Shown piece after piece: positions 29,408-40,242 of a stretch of DNA of 64,000 nucleotides. The notes under the pieces were generated by a model. That model was given only the letters and a program-made list of their open reading frames with translations, ran no database searches and was not told the origin of the DNA. The DNA lies in the NCBI GenBank assembly GCA_018524725.1, contig JAEUWP010000443.1, forward strand, positions 1 to 64,000. The letters run 5' to 3'. Origin of the DNA: Podaxis mareebaensis (lineage: Eukaryota > Basidiomycota > Agaricomycetes > Agaricales > Agaricaceae). The position numbers and the translations under genes are program-made. Position 1 is the stretch's first letter, and each line of letters opens with the position of its first letter.

Positions 29408-29524
29408 TTGGCAATGTGGAGTAATGTAGAATATACGAGGAAGCAGAGTCACGTTGTGTATAATGAGTGGATTGAGGGCGGCGTCCATGTCGAACTGAGG
29501 TCGAGTTGAGCAGTCTGTGGACAC

Positions 29525-32197
29525 ATGCACACAGCCGACCACATCCCCAACTGGCTCACCCACATCCTCAAAAGTAATTTATTCATCCAACTCGCTCCCT
29601 TTCTCATCCTTTTCCTTGTCCCTGCTCTCGTCCTTCTTGCCACCACTTCCCTCCACCCGGCACGCCTCTTTTACCGCTTCACCATGGGTCTCGAAAGCAT
29701 CGGCCTTGCCCTTTCTTGGATGTTCACTTCAGGTACAAAGCCAAATGCCCTCACAGGCCCAGCGGGCGACAAGAAAGCGAAGAAGCATATCCGCACTCGT
29801 GCTGAGCAACTCGCTCAGAATGGGACAGCTCATCGTGGTCAGCCCCTCCGCACTTGTTACTTTTCGGGGTCGAATCCGCTGAAGGTCCTCGGCTATAACA
29901 GGTTCCCATAGCGAAGACGAAGGATACTACCCAGGACTGGTCAACATTTCTGGAACTTACTGCTTCATGAATTCCACACTGCAGGTGTGTCGCATCCCTT
30001 CTTTCATAACCGGCTTTCAAAACTCAATTTCGCTATTCCGATGATGGCCATTGTGCAGGCTCTAGCCTCTCTGATGTATCTTCAGCCCCATATCGACGCT
30101 ATACACGCCAAGGCAGAGGCGCTTGATGTCCCAACGCCAGTGATTGATGCCCTCAGAGACCTGTTCCGACGTAAATCATTGTCCAGCCTCTCCTCTACGC
30201 TATATTAACCAGTTATCCCAGGCCTCAACAAGCCCCACTCATCCTACCACGCCATCCGCCCAACCGATATCATCCAAGCCCTTAGCGGCCAAACCGAAGG
30301 CCGCACCAACTCCCTCTTCTACTCCCGCGAACATCAAGACGCCCAGGAACTCTTCCAAGTGGTATCAGAGTGTATCAAGAACGAAATCACCGCTGTTGAT
30401 AAGGAAGCCTATCGCGATAGAGGTCTCGGCGGATTGGCCGACGTCCCTCCAGAAACTATGCGGGACATTGGGAAGAGTGTCTTTGACGGGTTGACAGCCA
30501 ACAGACGGAGCTGTTGTGTGTGCGGGTATACAGAAGCTGTGATGCATTTCGCTTTAGACAACTGGCAACTAGCAGTTCCTCGACTCGCAGTACGTTGTTC
30601 ATTCTATCATTATAGATTCACGTCCACCTATCTTATGTTTGGCAGGCCGTATGTCGATTAGAAGACTGCCTAGAAGACTATACCCGCCTCGAAGTCCTCA
30701 AAGACTGTATATGCAGGAAATGCTCCATCATCGCAACCCATAAACGCCTCCAACAAGACCTCCTCAAACTCGAGCTCGAAACATCACCCGAAAAGAAACC
30801 GAGCAACTCCAAGAAAGAACGCCTAAAGAAAGTACGCAAAATGGAGGCCAGAGTCCGTGTAGCAATCGCAGAAGAACGCATCGAAGAAGACCTCAAAGAC
30901 GTCCGAATGGAGAAAGTCTTCAGCGCAGCCTCAACAAAACAAGCCATGATCGCCCGAGTAAGTAACCCTTCCCCTCCCTCCCCTCTCCCAATCCCACTTA
31001 TCCTTACCTTACCCCATCCAGCCACCCCCAGTACTCGCCCTCCACATCAACCGTTCCGTCCACTATGGACACTACGCCTCCAAAAACAACGTCCGCCTCC
31101 TCTTCCCCGAAGTCCTCGATCTCACTCCTTATACCACCTCCGGTAACCTCTCCACCGTCCCCACCTCTGCTATATCCACACCTCCACCCGCGCTTCCCCG
31201 CTCAACCACACCCACACCCTCAACCTACTCCAACCCACGCATTATCTACCGTCTTGCCGCCGTCGTATGTCACTACGGCCAACATTCTTTCGGTCATTAC
31301 ATTTGCTACCGTCGGAAACCGAGACATCCGAGCTTGGACCCTCAGAAGCGGTGGGCACCACCGAAGATTGTGGATCCTTTACGATTGGAGGACGAGTCAA
31401 ATGCGGATGGGGTGGACGAGAGTCTAGGTCCGGGATACGTATTTGAAGACGAGGCGGAGAGTAGACCTGGAAAAGGGTGGTTACGTATCAGCGACGACGC
31501 AGTACGAGAATGCGGGATCGAGACGGTGTTGCAGGAGGGTACGGGTGCATTTATGCTGTACTATGAACGCGCAGTACATGAACAGCCTGGGGTGTATTCA
31601 TCGGGGAATGGAAGTCCGAGGAGTTCAGAGGAGACGTTGAAGCCGGAATTGAGGACGATGAATTTGAATGGGAGTGTTGCGTCGTTGGTGAGTGAGGTTG
31701 GTGTTGGTGTTAAACATCCACATCCGCACTCGCATGCGGAGGGGAGGGAAGGGAGGACGCAGGGTGAAGCTTCGGTTGGACTTGGACTTGGGGCGTCGTT
31801 ATCGCAATCTCAGATTCTGGGGTCTGTTCCTGGGGCGAGGATTGTACGGAATGTGACGACGAGAAGGAGTAGGAGTGTGGCTTCGCATTCGTCTGTTAGG
31901 GGTACGCCGACGAGGGAGTTGGTGAATGGAAATGCCACGTCGACGGTGAACGGGTTGCATCACGATTTGAGCGCATCGACACCTTCATTGGTTCAGCATC
32001 CACCTTCATCACCGCCACCGCCTCCATCATCACCACCGAGTTCACCTTCAAAGCCTAAAAAGACCCGGAACTCATCGTCTTCTTCCTCTTCCCCTTCTCG
32101 GCCAAAGCAAGGGACCGCAACGTCGTTATCACGCATACACTCTCCACAACCACAGCATCCGCCAAATGGCACACCGACAGTGGACCTCAAAGCATAA
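29525..32197 (+). CDS. Membrane-anchored ubiquitin C-terminal hydrolase (UBP1/USP30-like)
   Basis: Six exons: 29525-29837, 29917-29984, 30059-30170, 30222-30589, 30646-30957, 31022-32197 (2,349 nt, 782 aa). A hydrophobic segment at about residues 22-42 (LAPFLILFLVPALVLLATTS) anchors the N-terminus in a membrane, as in yeast Ubp1 and animal USP30. The USP core follows: Cys box GLVNISGTYCFMNSTLQAL (nucleophile about Cys120), HQDAQELFQ, zinc-binding CCVC and CICRKC pairs, and His box YGQHSFGHYICYR. The usual GNTC of the Cys box is replaced by SGTYC. The C-terminal 250 residues are Ser/Pro-rich and disordered. It removes ubiquitin from substrates, probably at the ER or mitochondrial surface (inferred from the anchor). 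The second splice (acceptor at 29916) uses the frame needed for the Cys box. Confidence 0.88.
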
Positions 32198-33166
32198 TTT
32201 CAGTCATTTCGCACTCCTACTTTCAAAAGCACTGCAGAAGCTACCTTACATCTCTCCCCTCCAACCTTGTATCTATATCAAGTGTTCATCCCCTTGTTTC
32301 GTTCATCAGCTGATATGCATATGCATACGTACATTTCCAATATTACATGCGTATGCAACTTTGGATTGGTTTCAAACCTCCCCTCTCTTACCTATCTTTA
32401 TTCTCCTCTCGTTCTCGATAATTCTACAATGATGTCACTACGTACTATGCTGAGCCTTTTATAACTATCACAACTCAAGTCCTCGACAGTCAATCTCTTC
32501 TCTGCCGATCACGTCATCAGTCAGCTCACAATGGAAGCATCCCCGAGCGCCCGCCCATTGTTCTCAAAACCCATCAGAAATTTCATTTGGAATCGTGAGT
32601 ATCATTCACACAAGTGAGCTAGTAGCGTACAAGACAAAGTTCATGATCAGAAAAGAAGAAAGGAATAAGTAGATAGATGAACTTGAGCTTGGATTCTATG
32701 GAATACATGTATCGAGTCCCGAAAGTTTGATGAACTTGACCCAAGAAAGTGTTCCAAAGAAATCTCTGCTTTTTGCTGCTGCTCCGTATTTTCCCGTGTG
32801 TCCAGAGTCTAGAAACTCACCGCCAATGGATCAACCACTGACACAAAGTCCCGAGGTCTCTTCTATTGGTACAAGGAATGACAGAGAGGTACAGAGCCAC
32901 GAGTGAAAAAAAATGGGGGGTGGGGGTGTGAGGGAATTATTCGGGGGGTACGTGGGTGTGCAGCGGCGTTAGGGAGAGATGGCACATTATCTTTGTTGTT
33001 ATTGTTGATGATGATGACCGAAGAAGGGTAGAAGCGTGTTAAGGTGTCCCGAGACCGGATGAATCCGGTATGAAAAGTGCGAGTAGTCATCCATCGTCCA
33101 GATGGTGTTGTTGTCCCCTGGTATGGTTATGTTGGCAGCGGACGACTACCCGGGTCAACTGGTTGT
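32198..33166. other. Intergenic region
   Basis: 969 bp without a supported gene. A 28-codon frame from ATG 32531 (MEASPSARPLFSKPI) is followed by a good donor (GTGAGT at 32,595), so it could be the first exon of a small gene, but I found no continuation. A purine/G-rich and trinucleotide stretch (TTGTTATTGTTGATGATGATG) lies at 32,993-33,017. Confidence 0.5.
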
Positions 33167-33531
33167 TCACCAGTAGATGCGGCGCTCGACGGTGCGAGCG
33201 CGGGGTGTTGGGCGAGAGTAGGACACGACACGCTTCACACGGGTGACGTGGGGGTACCTAGAGTATTCGTTAGACGGTGTTCGAGACGATGAAGGGGAGG
33301 ATGACGTACCAGGCATTGTAGACTTCGCCTTCGAGCTGGACTTCAATGATTTGACGACCCTAGAAACGGTGTGTAAGAATTTTTTTCTTGTGGGGAGCAT
33401 GGGTGAACCGAGGTACTAACAGCGTAGTCAACGTGGGAGCCAATGACGAGGCCCTCTTGTCTGCCCTTGATGCCATGGCGGACAGCGACGATATCACCAG
33501 GTTGGATATCTTCGTATTCGTAGGAGGACAT
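33167..33531 (-). CDS. Small 83-aa protein of unknown function
   Basis: Three exons: 33531-33421, 33359-33310, 33257-33167 (252 nt, 83 aa), with consensus GT-AG splice sites in all frames. The protein starts MSSYEYEDIQPGDIVAVRHG and continues with GRQEGLVIGSHVDY, VQLEGEVYNAWYP and a basic tail ending RTVERRIYW. Alternating hydrophobic and charged residues around PGDIVAVRHG suggest a small beta-barrel of SH3 or KOW type. There is no signal peptide or membrane segment. The coherence of three exons into one frame is the main evidence that it is real. Function unknown; homologues in other mushrooms are expected but I cannot check. Confidence 0.7.
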
Positions 33532-34261
33532 GGTTAGTAGTGAGTAGTCTTGAGGTGGTGGGGGTGTCTTGCGGTATACGTGTCTTGAGGTCTAGAACCA
33601 GAAGTAAGTATTACGGACGACGTCGAGAATAGTATGGAAGTGCTCACAAGCTTGATGGGAGAAGAAAGGATGGGGGACGTGATGGGAAGGTCGGCAGCTT
33701 TTATACCAGAAGTAAGATTAGATTCCCGAGCAGACGCACGGATGCCTCGAGGCACGGTGACCCTGATACCCTTGTCCAGAATTCTCTTTGTTCCCGCCTT
33801 CCCCGTCCGAGCTTTCGTACCCCCCCATTGTTGCTTTTTCCCGAGGAATAATAACGCGTTGTCCAATATGATTACACACGGAATGTTACACACTCAATTC
33901 TGAATAGTTGCTAGCCTACCATTGAGGCTTTCTTGAGAACAAGGCTAGCTGAGCGCTATTGACAATTGTAAGCGACGGAAGGAGGCGGCAGTGACATAAA
34001 AATCTGGACCTCATGTGAACCTCATGGCCATGCGCATCGTCGCACACGACAGGTGCAACGTAACCAAATATAATCCATGACCGCACCGATCATGCGAGGA
34101 TTCTTGATGTCAGACAGACCGGGGTTGTCACCGCCACCATCAACAAAACACGATCGATGACCTAGGAGAGTACTAGATACACACATGACTTCTAAAGATA
34201 CACCACAATTATTTGATACATGCAGCACACACAACTTCCTCAAACTGATGCTCAGTGCCCA
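33532..34261. other. Intergenic region
   Basis: 730 bp between the start of the 83-aa gene and the stop of the DUF1992 gene. A 119-codon minus-strand frame at 33,534-33,893 is interrupted by nothing but lacks an ATG near conserved sequence and overlaps likely promoter DNA; I do not call it. Confidence 0.5.
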
Positions 34262-35818
34262 TCACTGCTTCGACCTCGACCTCGAGGAGATCCTGTCACG
34301 GAACCACTCCCGAATCAAGTCGCGAATTCGCCATGGCGCGGGCGGATGGTCCTGATCTACAGGTGCCGCATCGGCCAACTTCCCATCTGCTTCACCGTCA
34401 GAACCAACAGCACCACGGGTGCTACCAGCGTTTCCTGATGTTCCTGTGTTACCAATGAACCCAGGATCTCGGAGCCGTTCTTCCAGCTCTCGCATGATGT
34501 CCCCAACCGAGGTTTCGTACATCCGCTCAATCTCGCCTTCGCGTGTGTAGTAATATGAGCGGCGGACAGCATATGGTGCCAAACCATTGTATTTGCGTAC
34601 AAGTGAGTTCAGCTCGGCGATAGCGGTTTCATGGTATGATTGTTCTTTCTTGACCCAGCCAGGGTCCCGAAGCCCTTTCACTTCGTTGAGCGTAATTTTG
34701 TGTAGCAGTTCCGCCGGGTTGTTGGTTGTTAATATTCGCAGTGCGCGCCTAACCCATGACTGCCGTAGCAGCTCACGGAATGTCCTGACGGCAGTGTCGA
34801 GCTCTGGGAATTTGATTAGACGATGAGACCAAATTGAAACGATGGGTCTTACCACTCTGCACTTCCACCCAAGGCGGAGCTGCACCATTCCGTTGCACAA
34901 TGCGATTCATGAGATATTCCTCTCGAGCAATGAAAGGATTGGACTCCTCACTTGAACGAGCAAGCGGCTGTCCACGTCCCTTCACATTCTTGAACAACCC
35001 GGCAGACCGAGCTTTCTGTGCTCCAAAAGCTACATTGAACATATCACCAACCAAAACTACCATAAAAAACTCACCTCAATCCTCTCCTCTATCAAACTAT
35101 TCCACCCTTTCACACTAACAGGATTTGGTCTTCCCGCAGGCATCTGTCCATGCTTAATCCCAAGCTTATAATCCAACGTCGACTCTAACGCCTGACTCAA
35201 CCTCCCAACCTGTTGCGCCTTCTTCATTTTTTCCTTTTCCTTCCTCACCAACCTCTCATCCAAGCTCCCTGACCCACTCAACCCATTTGCCGAGACTTGA
35301 AGCGAGGGCGAAGGCATCTGAGCAGTTTTGATATTCACCGGTCCACCCTCCGTCGGAGCCTTGAACGTCGTCTCCCAAGGTTTATGTGTCTCGCTCGATG
35401 GCAGCAATGGTACACCCGCCCAAGATCCAGAATGCGGTTTGAGGTAACCAGAAGAAGTAGATGTAACACCAGAAGATGAAGACCAGACTTTTGGTGGGGC
35501 TTGTTTGAGTTTCTGTTCGGCTGTGACTATTGTTGGTCCGCGCAGGGGTTTGTATTTGTCTACGAGCATGCGGAGCACGGCGTCTTTGATGTTCTCATCC
35601 CCCGTCCAGTTTTCGTGCTCTTGTTCCAGGACGTTGAGTTTTTGAGATTTGGATGGACCTTGGGATGTTCCCTCGGATTCTTCGCGTGCGGCATCGGCGA
35701 AGAGTTTGTCGCTTGCGCTGTGTTTATGTGTGTGGGATAGTTTACGAGGTACACAGTACAAGGTAGGCGTTAAGTGCGTCGGACGTTGAAAGGTCGGTAT
35801 GCATTTGGCCGGTCGCAT
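34262..35818 (-). CDS. DNAJC28-type (DUF1992) mitochondrial protein
   Basis: Three exons: 35818-35075, 35015-34853, 34803-34262 (1,449 nt, 482 aa). The start MRPAKCIPTFQRP is basic and Ser/Thr-rich, like a mitochondrial import signal. The centre holds the DUF1992 domain (DNAJC28 conserved domain): WNSLIEERIEKARSAGLFKN, KGRGQPL, NPFIAREEYLMNRIVQRNGA and APPWVEVQSELDTA. The J domain present in some homologues is absent. The C-terminal half is helical with SWVRRAL and DPGWVKKEQSYHETAI. DUF1992 proteins are poorly understood; a link to membrane traffic or mitochondria is suggested for relatives only. The intron in the middle of the domain fixes the frame well. Confidence 0.85.
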
Positions 35819-36502
35819 GAAGTTCAAGGAATGTACTAATGTACTGACGTAATCACGGATGGTATTGTAAAAGACAGTCGCCGGACCGGACACGGACCGT
35901 GATACGGCTTTCTCAACCTGGTGAAGTCGGTGTTCCGATTTTCCAAAAAACAAGTGGACACTTGTAATTCTCCTTTGAATGATGCTTACCACCAACCATG
36001 CAATTTATAATGCCGCAAACATTCTGTACAATATCTTCGATGAAATAAAGAACGGTAGGGAAGGACTGGAAAGAAGACTGTTGATGGTACTGGCGAAAGG
36101 ATCCTAGACGAGAGTCGAAGTCCCAGAGGAAAGCGGCATAGTTCAATATGGAAGGAGTAGCACTAGGTTTGGCGGCTTTGCAGCGACGGCCGGCGCCTGC
36201 GTTCAGTTCCGGGACCAAAACCTTGGTAGCTCACGGCAACGCGAAAGTCAGCATGTACCAGCCCCTCGATTGCTCGTGCATTCATGGAATATTCTAGGCT
36301 CTCCCGATAGCATCTTAATCATAAAACCCACCGAAATCCAAAACCCCAACACGGGAATTAGTATTCTTTTGTGGTACAACGCGTATACATGGGTACACAA
36401 ATGTGCGCCATGTTACTGGAAATTTCAAACCGGTGACGTCATTGATTGCCCCTATCCTGAACAGGCGGTGGCGACATCTTCCTCCCACCCTTGCGATCAT
36501 CC
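35819..36502. other. Divergent intergenic region
   Basis: 684 bp between the starts of the DUF1992 gene and the glutathione transferase gene. It probably holds both promoters. Short frames here have no supporting signal. Confidence 0.6.
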
Positions 36503-37736
36503 ATGTCCGATAACACAAAGGGAGACAAAGGCCGAGCTTATCACACCAAGTGTACAGGTGCAGCCCTCAACACCGTCACCCGGCAAATCAAGGATGAGGA
36601 TATCACCCTGTTCGGCAGTTGCTTTTGTCCCTTCGTCCAGCGCGTGTGGGTTGCATTCGAGTTCCTTGGGGTGCCATACAAGGTATGCTCGTTCACCTTC
36701 TCAAAGTCCCATATATCTTTAAAAGTTGCCTTGCTATCTAGTACTGTGAGTTACTGCATTCCTCATGGCGAGGACTTCCTCACATTAATTTCCCTCTTTC
36801 TATTCTCCGCCCGTTCCGCAGACGAGGTAGATCCGTACAAGAAACCCAAAGAGCTTCTGGAAGTCTCTCCAAGAGGACTCGTACCCGGCCTCCGACTCAA
36901 CAACTTTAACCCCCCGAGGTCGTTGAACGAGAGCACCGTCATCATGGAGTATCTTGAAGAGTATGTCCATTCCTTGGAACCTTGTTATGAAATGGCCTTC
37001 ATGATCGTTACTATAGTCTGGCCTCCGGGACGAGTCGGCGGTCCCTCCTTCCCCCCGCCACTAACTCCTGTACGTCCTTTCCTGCAGTGACTACCTCAGT
37101 CATATGGGCTAACGTCTGTCAGACGCCCGAGCCCTAGTCAGGCTACAAGCCGATCACGTCAACCGCACACTCGTTCCCGCATTCTACAGATTCCTCCAAG
37201 CACAAGACACAAAAGCTCAGATAAATGCAGGCAAAGAATTCCATCAGGCCATTGAGACGCTCGTAGGGCTTCTCGAGAGGGCCGAACGCGAAATTCTCGG
37301 GGGAGGCGGCGTTTCCGGAGAGGGAGAACGGCATGCCCTCGGTAAGGGCCTTGGCTTGTGGACCGAGGGGGGCGAGCTGGGATGGACAGATGTCATGGTT
37401 GCACCCTGTATGTTGATTGCTTGCTTGTTGGCTAATGGCTGTCGATCCTGACATCTCGATGGCAGGGATGTATCGGGCGCAGCTCGTACTGAAACATTAC
37501 AGGGGGTTTGAGTTTCCCCAGGGAGATAAGTTCAACGCCTGGTTACGGCGCCTGTTCACACATCCGGCATTCGTTGCTACTTGTAGCACTGATGACTTAT
37601 ATCTGGACAGCTACGAGAGGTTTGTGTGTGCCTGTTCCTGATGGTCGTTACTTACTCGTGTGATAGATACGCATTTAACCGCCCAAACACCAGCCAAGTC
37701 GCAAACGCGATTAACAGTGGAAGAGGCCTGCCTTGA
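36503..37736 (+). CDS. Omega-class glutathione transferase
   Basis: Seven exons: 36503-36682, 36742-36745, 36822-36960, 37017-37069, 37123-37407, 37466-37619, 37667-37736 (885 nt, 294 aa). The active-site cysteine is in the CPF of SCFCPFVQRVW, which is typical of omega (dehydroascorbate reductase/thioltransferase type) and not of Ser/Tyr classes. VDPYKKPKELLEVSPRGLVPGL and LNESTVIMEYLEE form the glutathione-binding thioredoxin fold. LGWTDVMVAPWMYRA is in the helical domain. The second exon is only four bases (TACT); with it the frame joins PYK to YYEVDPYK exactly, and without it the frame is lost. Mushrooms have expanded omega GSTs that act on wood-derived phenolics and oxidised compounds in the cytosol. 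Confidence 0.9.
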
Positions 37737-38040
37737 AAAGGTTGGTTCGCCATTGGGTGCCCTGATAATGAACGAGGTTGTTCCGTCCGATGGGAAACAG
37801 AAGCGCTGCTTGTGAAGTCCGATATCTTTTAGGGACCATCATGGATGTATCTGTCTTTCGTTCATCAATATTAATGATCCCTGACGTCAAGCCGGAAACG
37901 TCCTCGACCATGCGAATTCAGAGTGGAAGAGAGCGTCCAAAACGAATTTGGTAGTACAAAAGTCTGTAAATGAGTAGAGTACAGCATGTTCTTGATACAG
38001 GTTATCAATTTACAAATGCTAGGTATACGGAGCCGGGTTA
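37737..38040. other. Tail-to-tail intergenic region
   Basis: 304 bp between the stops of the GST gene and the GRAM-domain gene. Only 3' untranslated sequence is expected here, and nothing else is seen. Confidence 0.6.
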
Positions 38041-38729
38041 TTAGTTGTCGTAACCTGGTGGATTTTCCACGGGAATGCCACCGATCATCGTAACCGAACT
38101 GGATTCGGCGGGCATGGTATACGTAGCTGAAACATAATGCGTGGTGAGTTTACCCGAAGATCAAACATGGGTGGGTGATGGTACACACGTAGACCTTCGT
38201 CGGCCTCGTCAGCAGCTTGTCTTCGCATGTAAATCGCCCTCTCCCGCGTCTTCTCCAGCAGACTGACGAACTCGAACATCGCACGATCCTTAAAGCGGAC
38301 CTCGGCCTTTGTGCCCTCGGTCAAACCACCACCTGACGAAGGCTTCACTTCAAAGGACAAGTAGTTCCCACTAAACGTAGGTTGTTCGAATCTTGTCGAA
38401 AGTATGGAAGGCAGGGGTACGGATAATGAATCAAGGGTGTTCTTCGTATCGCTTGTGAAGATGAACTGCGGAAATTACATTGAGTTCCGAGGGTCGAACG
38501 ACATTATGAGATTCACAGCACGCACTCTCTGGTCAGTGAGCCAGATCTTTCCAATTGCCTTGAGCTTCTTGACGCCACCAGAGCCTCCAGCAGGAGCGTT
38601 TCCGGACGGCGGTGCATTGGGGATTATGAGGGACAACTCGACGCCCGAGTCAACGGTCGTAATGGTCACTTCCGCAGGCAGTGGAACTGGCGAGCGGTTT
38701 GGGGTGAGCATGGTCCAATTGAGAGCCAT
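38041..38729 (-). CDS. WBP2-like GRAM-domain protein
   Basis: Three exons: 38729-38526, 38465-38189, 38126-38041 (567 nt, 188 aa). MALNWTMLTPNRSPVPLP opens a GRAM/PH-like domain with GVELSLIIPNAPPSG, KAIGKIWLTDQR, FIFTSDTKNTLDSLSVPL and a second half YLSFEVKPSSGGGLTEGTKAEVRFKD. The C-terminus PENPPGYDN-like contains a PPGY motif that resembles the PPxY ligand of WW domains (here IPVENPPGYDN). This architecture matches WBP2/WBP2NL homologues, which bind WW-domain ubiquitin ligases and lipids. An intron interrupts after the TDQR. The start ATG is 205 bp from the second tRNA gene. Confidence 0.88.
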
Positions 38730-38934
38730 GGTTACAGTCGAAAGTGAGTGGGAGTGAGAGAAAGAAAGAGAGGTAAGTGGGGTGCACGGGAGAACAGAGA
38801 TGATCACCGTATTAAGCCTCCGTCCAGCCGTTCGCCGACGCCGATATCACGGCCCTGATGGCTTGCCACAGCCTTGTTGATCATACGTCATTGCTCACGG
38901 AACCGTGGAATTTCTACAGCCTTCATTGTTATCT

Positions 38935-39018
38935 GACTACCTGGCGCAATGGTAGCGCGTTTGGCTTCGATCGCCGAATGTTACCAAGAGGTTGCAGGTT
39001 CGAGTCCTGCGGTGGTCA
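38935..39018 (+). tRNA. tRNA-Arg (anticodon TCG) with intron, copy 2
   Basis: 84 nt, with the same cloverleaf and the same 12-nt intron position as the copy at 29324-29407, in opposite orientation. It differs at two places: intron TCGCCGAATGTT (T to C) and the anticodon stem 3' side CCAAG (A to G, making a G-T pair). A and B boxes are identical. The mature molecule is otherwise the same. A T4 run lies near 39,040. Confidence 0.85.
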
Positions 39019-39079
39019 TGATATTGTAGTGTAAATCATTTTACCTCAATGTTTCAACACCCACGCCAGAACCCCGGGA

Positions 39080-39900
39080 GCAAAACTCACATAGATTACC
39101 CAAGCCCTAATCTACAAAGGCCTAAGGGACGAAAAGGTGATACCAAAGGAAAGGGAATGCGCCAAAAATATGGCCAGAATCCAAGAGGACATGCACCTTA
39201 ACTAAAACCTTACATCAAGAGGAGACACGATCTGGCTGACCTTGTTACAAACAAAAAGCATCTTCTGCATGCAACGAGAAATCATCTACAAAACAATAAA
39301 AGGGGCCCAAAAAATGGGCAATAGATGGCTAGACGCAGGACTACCCCACGCTGACAGGGCCCATTGCATCCCATGCGGAGCCATTGGAAGTATGGAGCAC
39401 ATACTCAACCCAATGTCAAGCCCCAGGACAGCATGAAGTCTGGCAAGCAATTGAACAAATTTGATCAAGAAAATACACCGAATGGAATAAGCCTACATAT
39501 GGTGAGATTCTAGGAAATGCTTCAGCGCGTCTCAAAACCACGAAGGGAAACACAATAAAGGGAAAGCACGCCTCCACCAGACACTGATCGCCGAGGCCGC
39601 GTACCTAACTCGGACGCTCGGACGTTGCAATGCACACACATAATAGAACACGACAATGGTAGAAACAAATGGGCAAAAACCAATCAAATAATCAACAAAC
39701 TGAAATACAAGTTAAACCTACGAATACGAATGGATCGCTTACGCACCAACGATAGGAGATTCAATAGAAAGGCCCCAAGACCTAAGATAGTCAAACAAAC
39801 TTGGTGTGGAACCCTAGCGCAAGAAAACAGTCTACCGACAAACTGGACGAGAGATAGTGTGGTTTTAGCGGGTGTTTGGACAGACAAAAGTGTAGTATGA
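39080..39900 (+). pseudogene. Non-LTR retrotransposon 3' remnant (RT/RNase H tail)
   Basis: Frame pieces carry features of the C-terminal part of basidiomycete LINE polyproteins: IIYKTIKGAQKMGNRW, a cysteine motif HCIPCGAIGSMEHIL (39,361-39,410), RTLGRC-like HCLR, and the tail WCGTLAQENSLPTNW / GVWTDKSVV (39,800-39,900). The frame is broken at least five times by stops and shifts. The upstream half (apurinic endonuclease, RT core) is missing, as in 5'-truncated LINE insertions. It begins about 60 bp after the tRNA gene. Confidence 0.65.
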
Positions 39901-40242
39901 CCCATGGAAGACCATGGGTAACCAGAGTCCCGCACAAACCGAGTGGTGTGCGTAAAAGCATTTCCCCTGGTGGCTTCCGGAAACAAAGCGCAACCAAAGC
40001 GCAACCAGCTAGGTCAAGGGACTACCTTGGGCAGCCGCCGAAAACCGAATAACTCCACCCAAAAAAATCATTCAATTTTTTACCTCATAGTTGTTGCATA
40101 TTCTATTTTTAGTACGCAGTCCTCATTGAATTCGCATCTATGGGCGCCGGTTCTCGTGGAGGCATGCTTCTCGGCGTGTCGTTTCCTGCGGCTTCTCCAC
40201 CTCTTTATCTACCCACCACTTCTTCCTCTCCACATCACCATA
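39901..40242. other. Promoter region of the P450 gene
   Basis: 342 bp, containing a short direct pair of ACCCATGG near 39,900 and an AT-rich part (TTCAATTTTTTACC, 40,070-40,110) with a TATTTTTAG near 40,100. No gene seen. Confidence 0.4.

Noticed and set aside
31970..32060. CACCATCA-type simple repeats in the ubiquitin protease tail
   Set aside because: This is ordinary low-complexity coding DNA for a Ser/Pro-rich tail.
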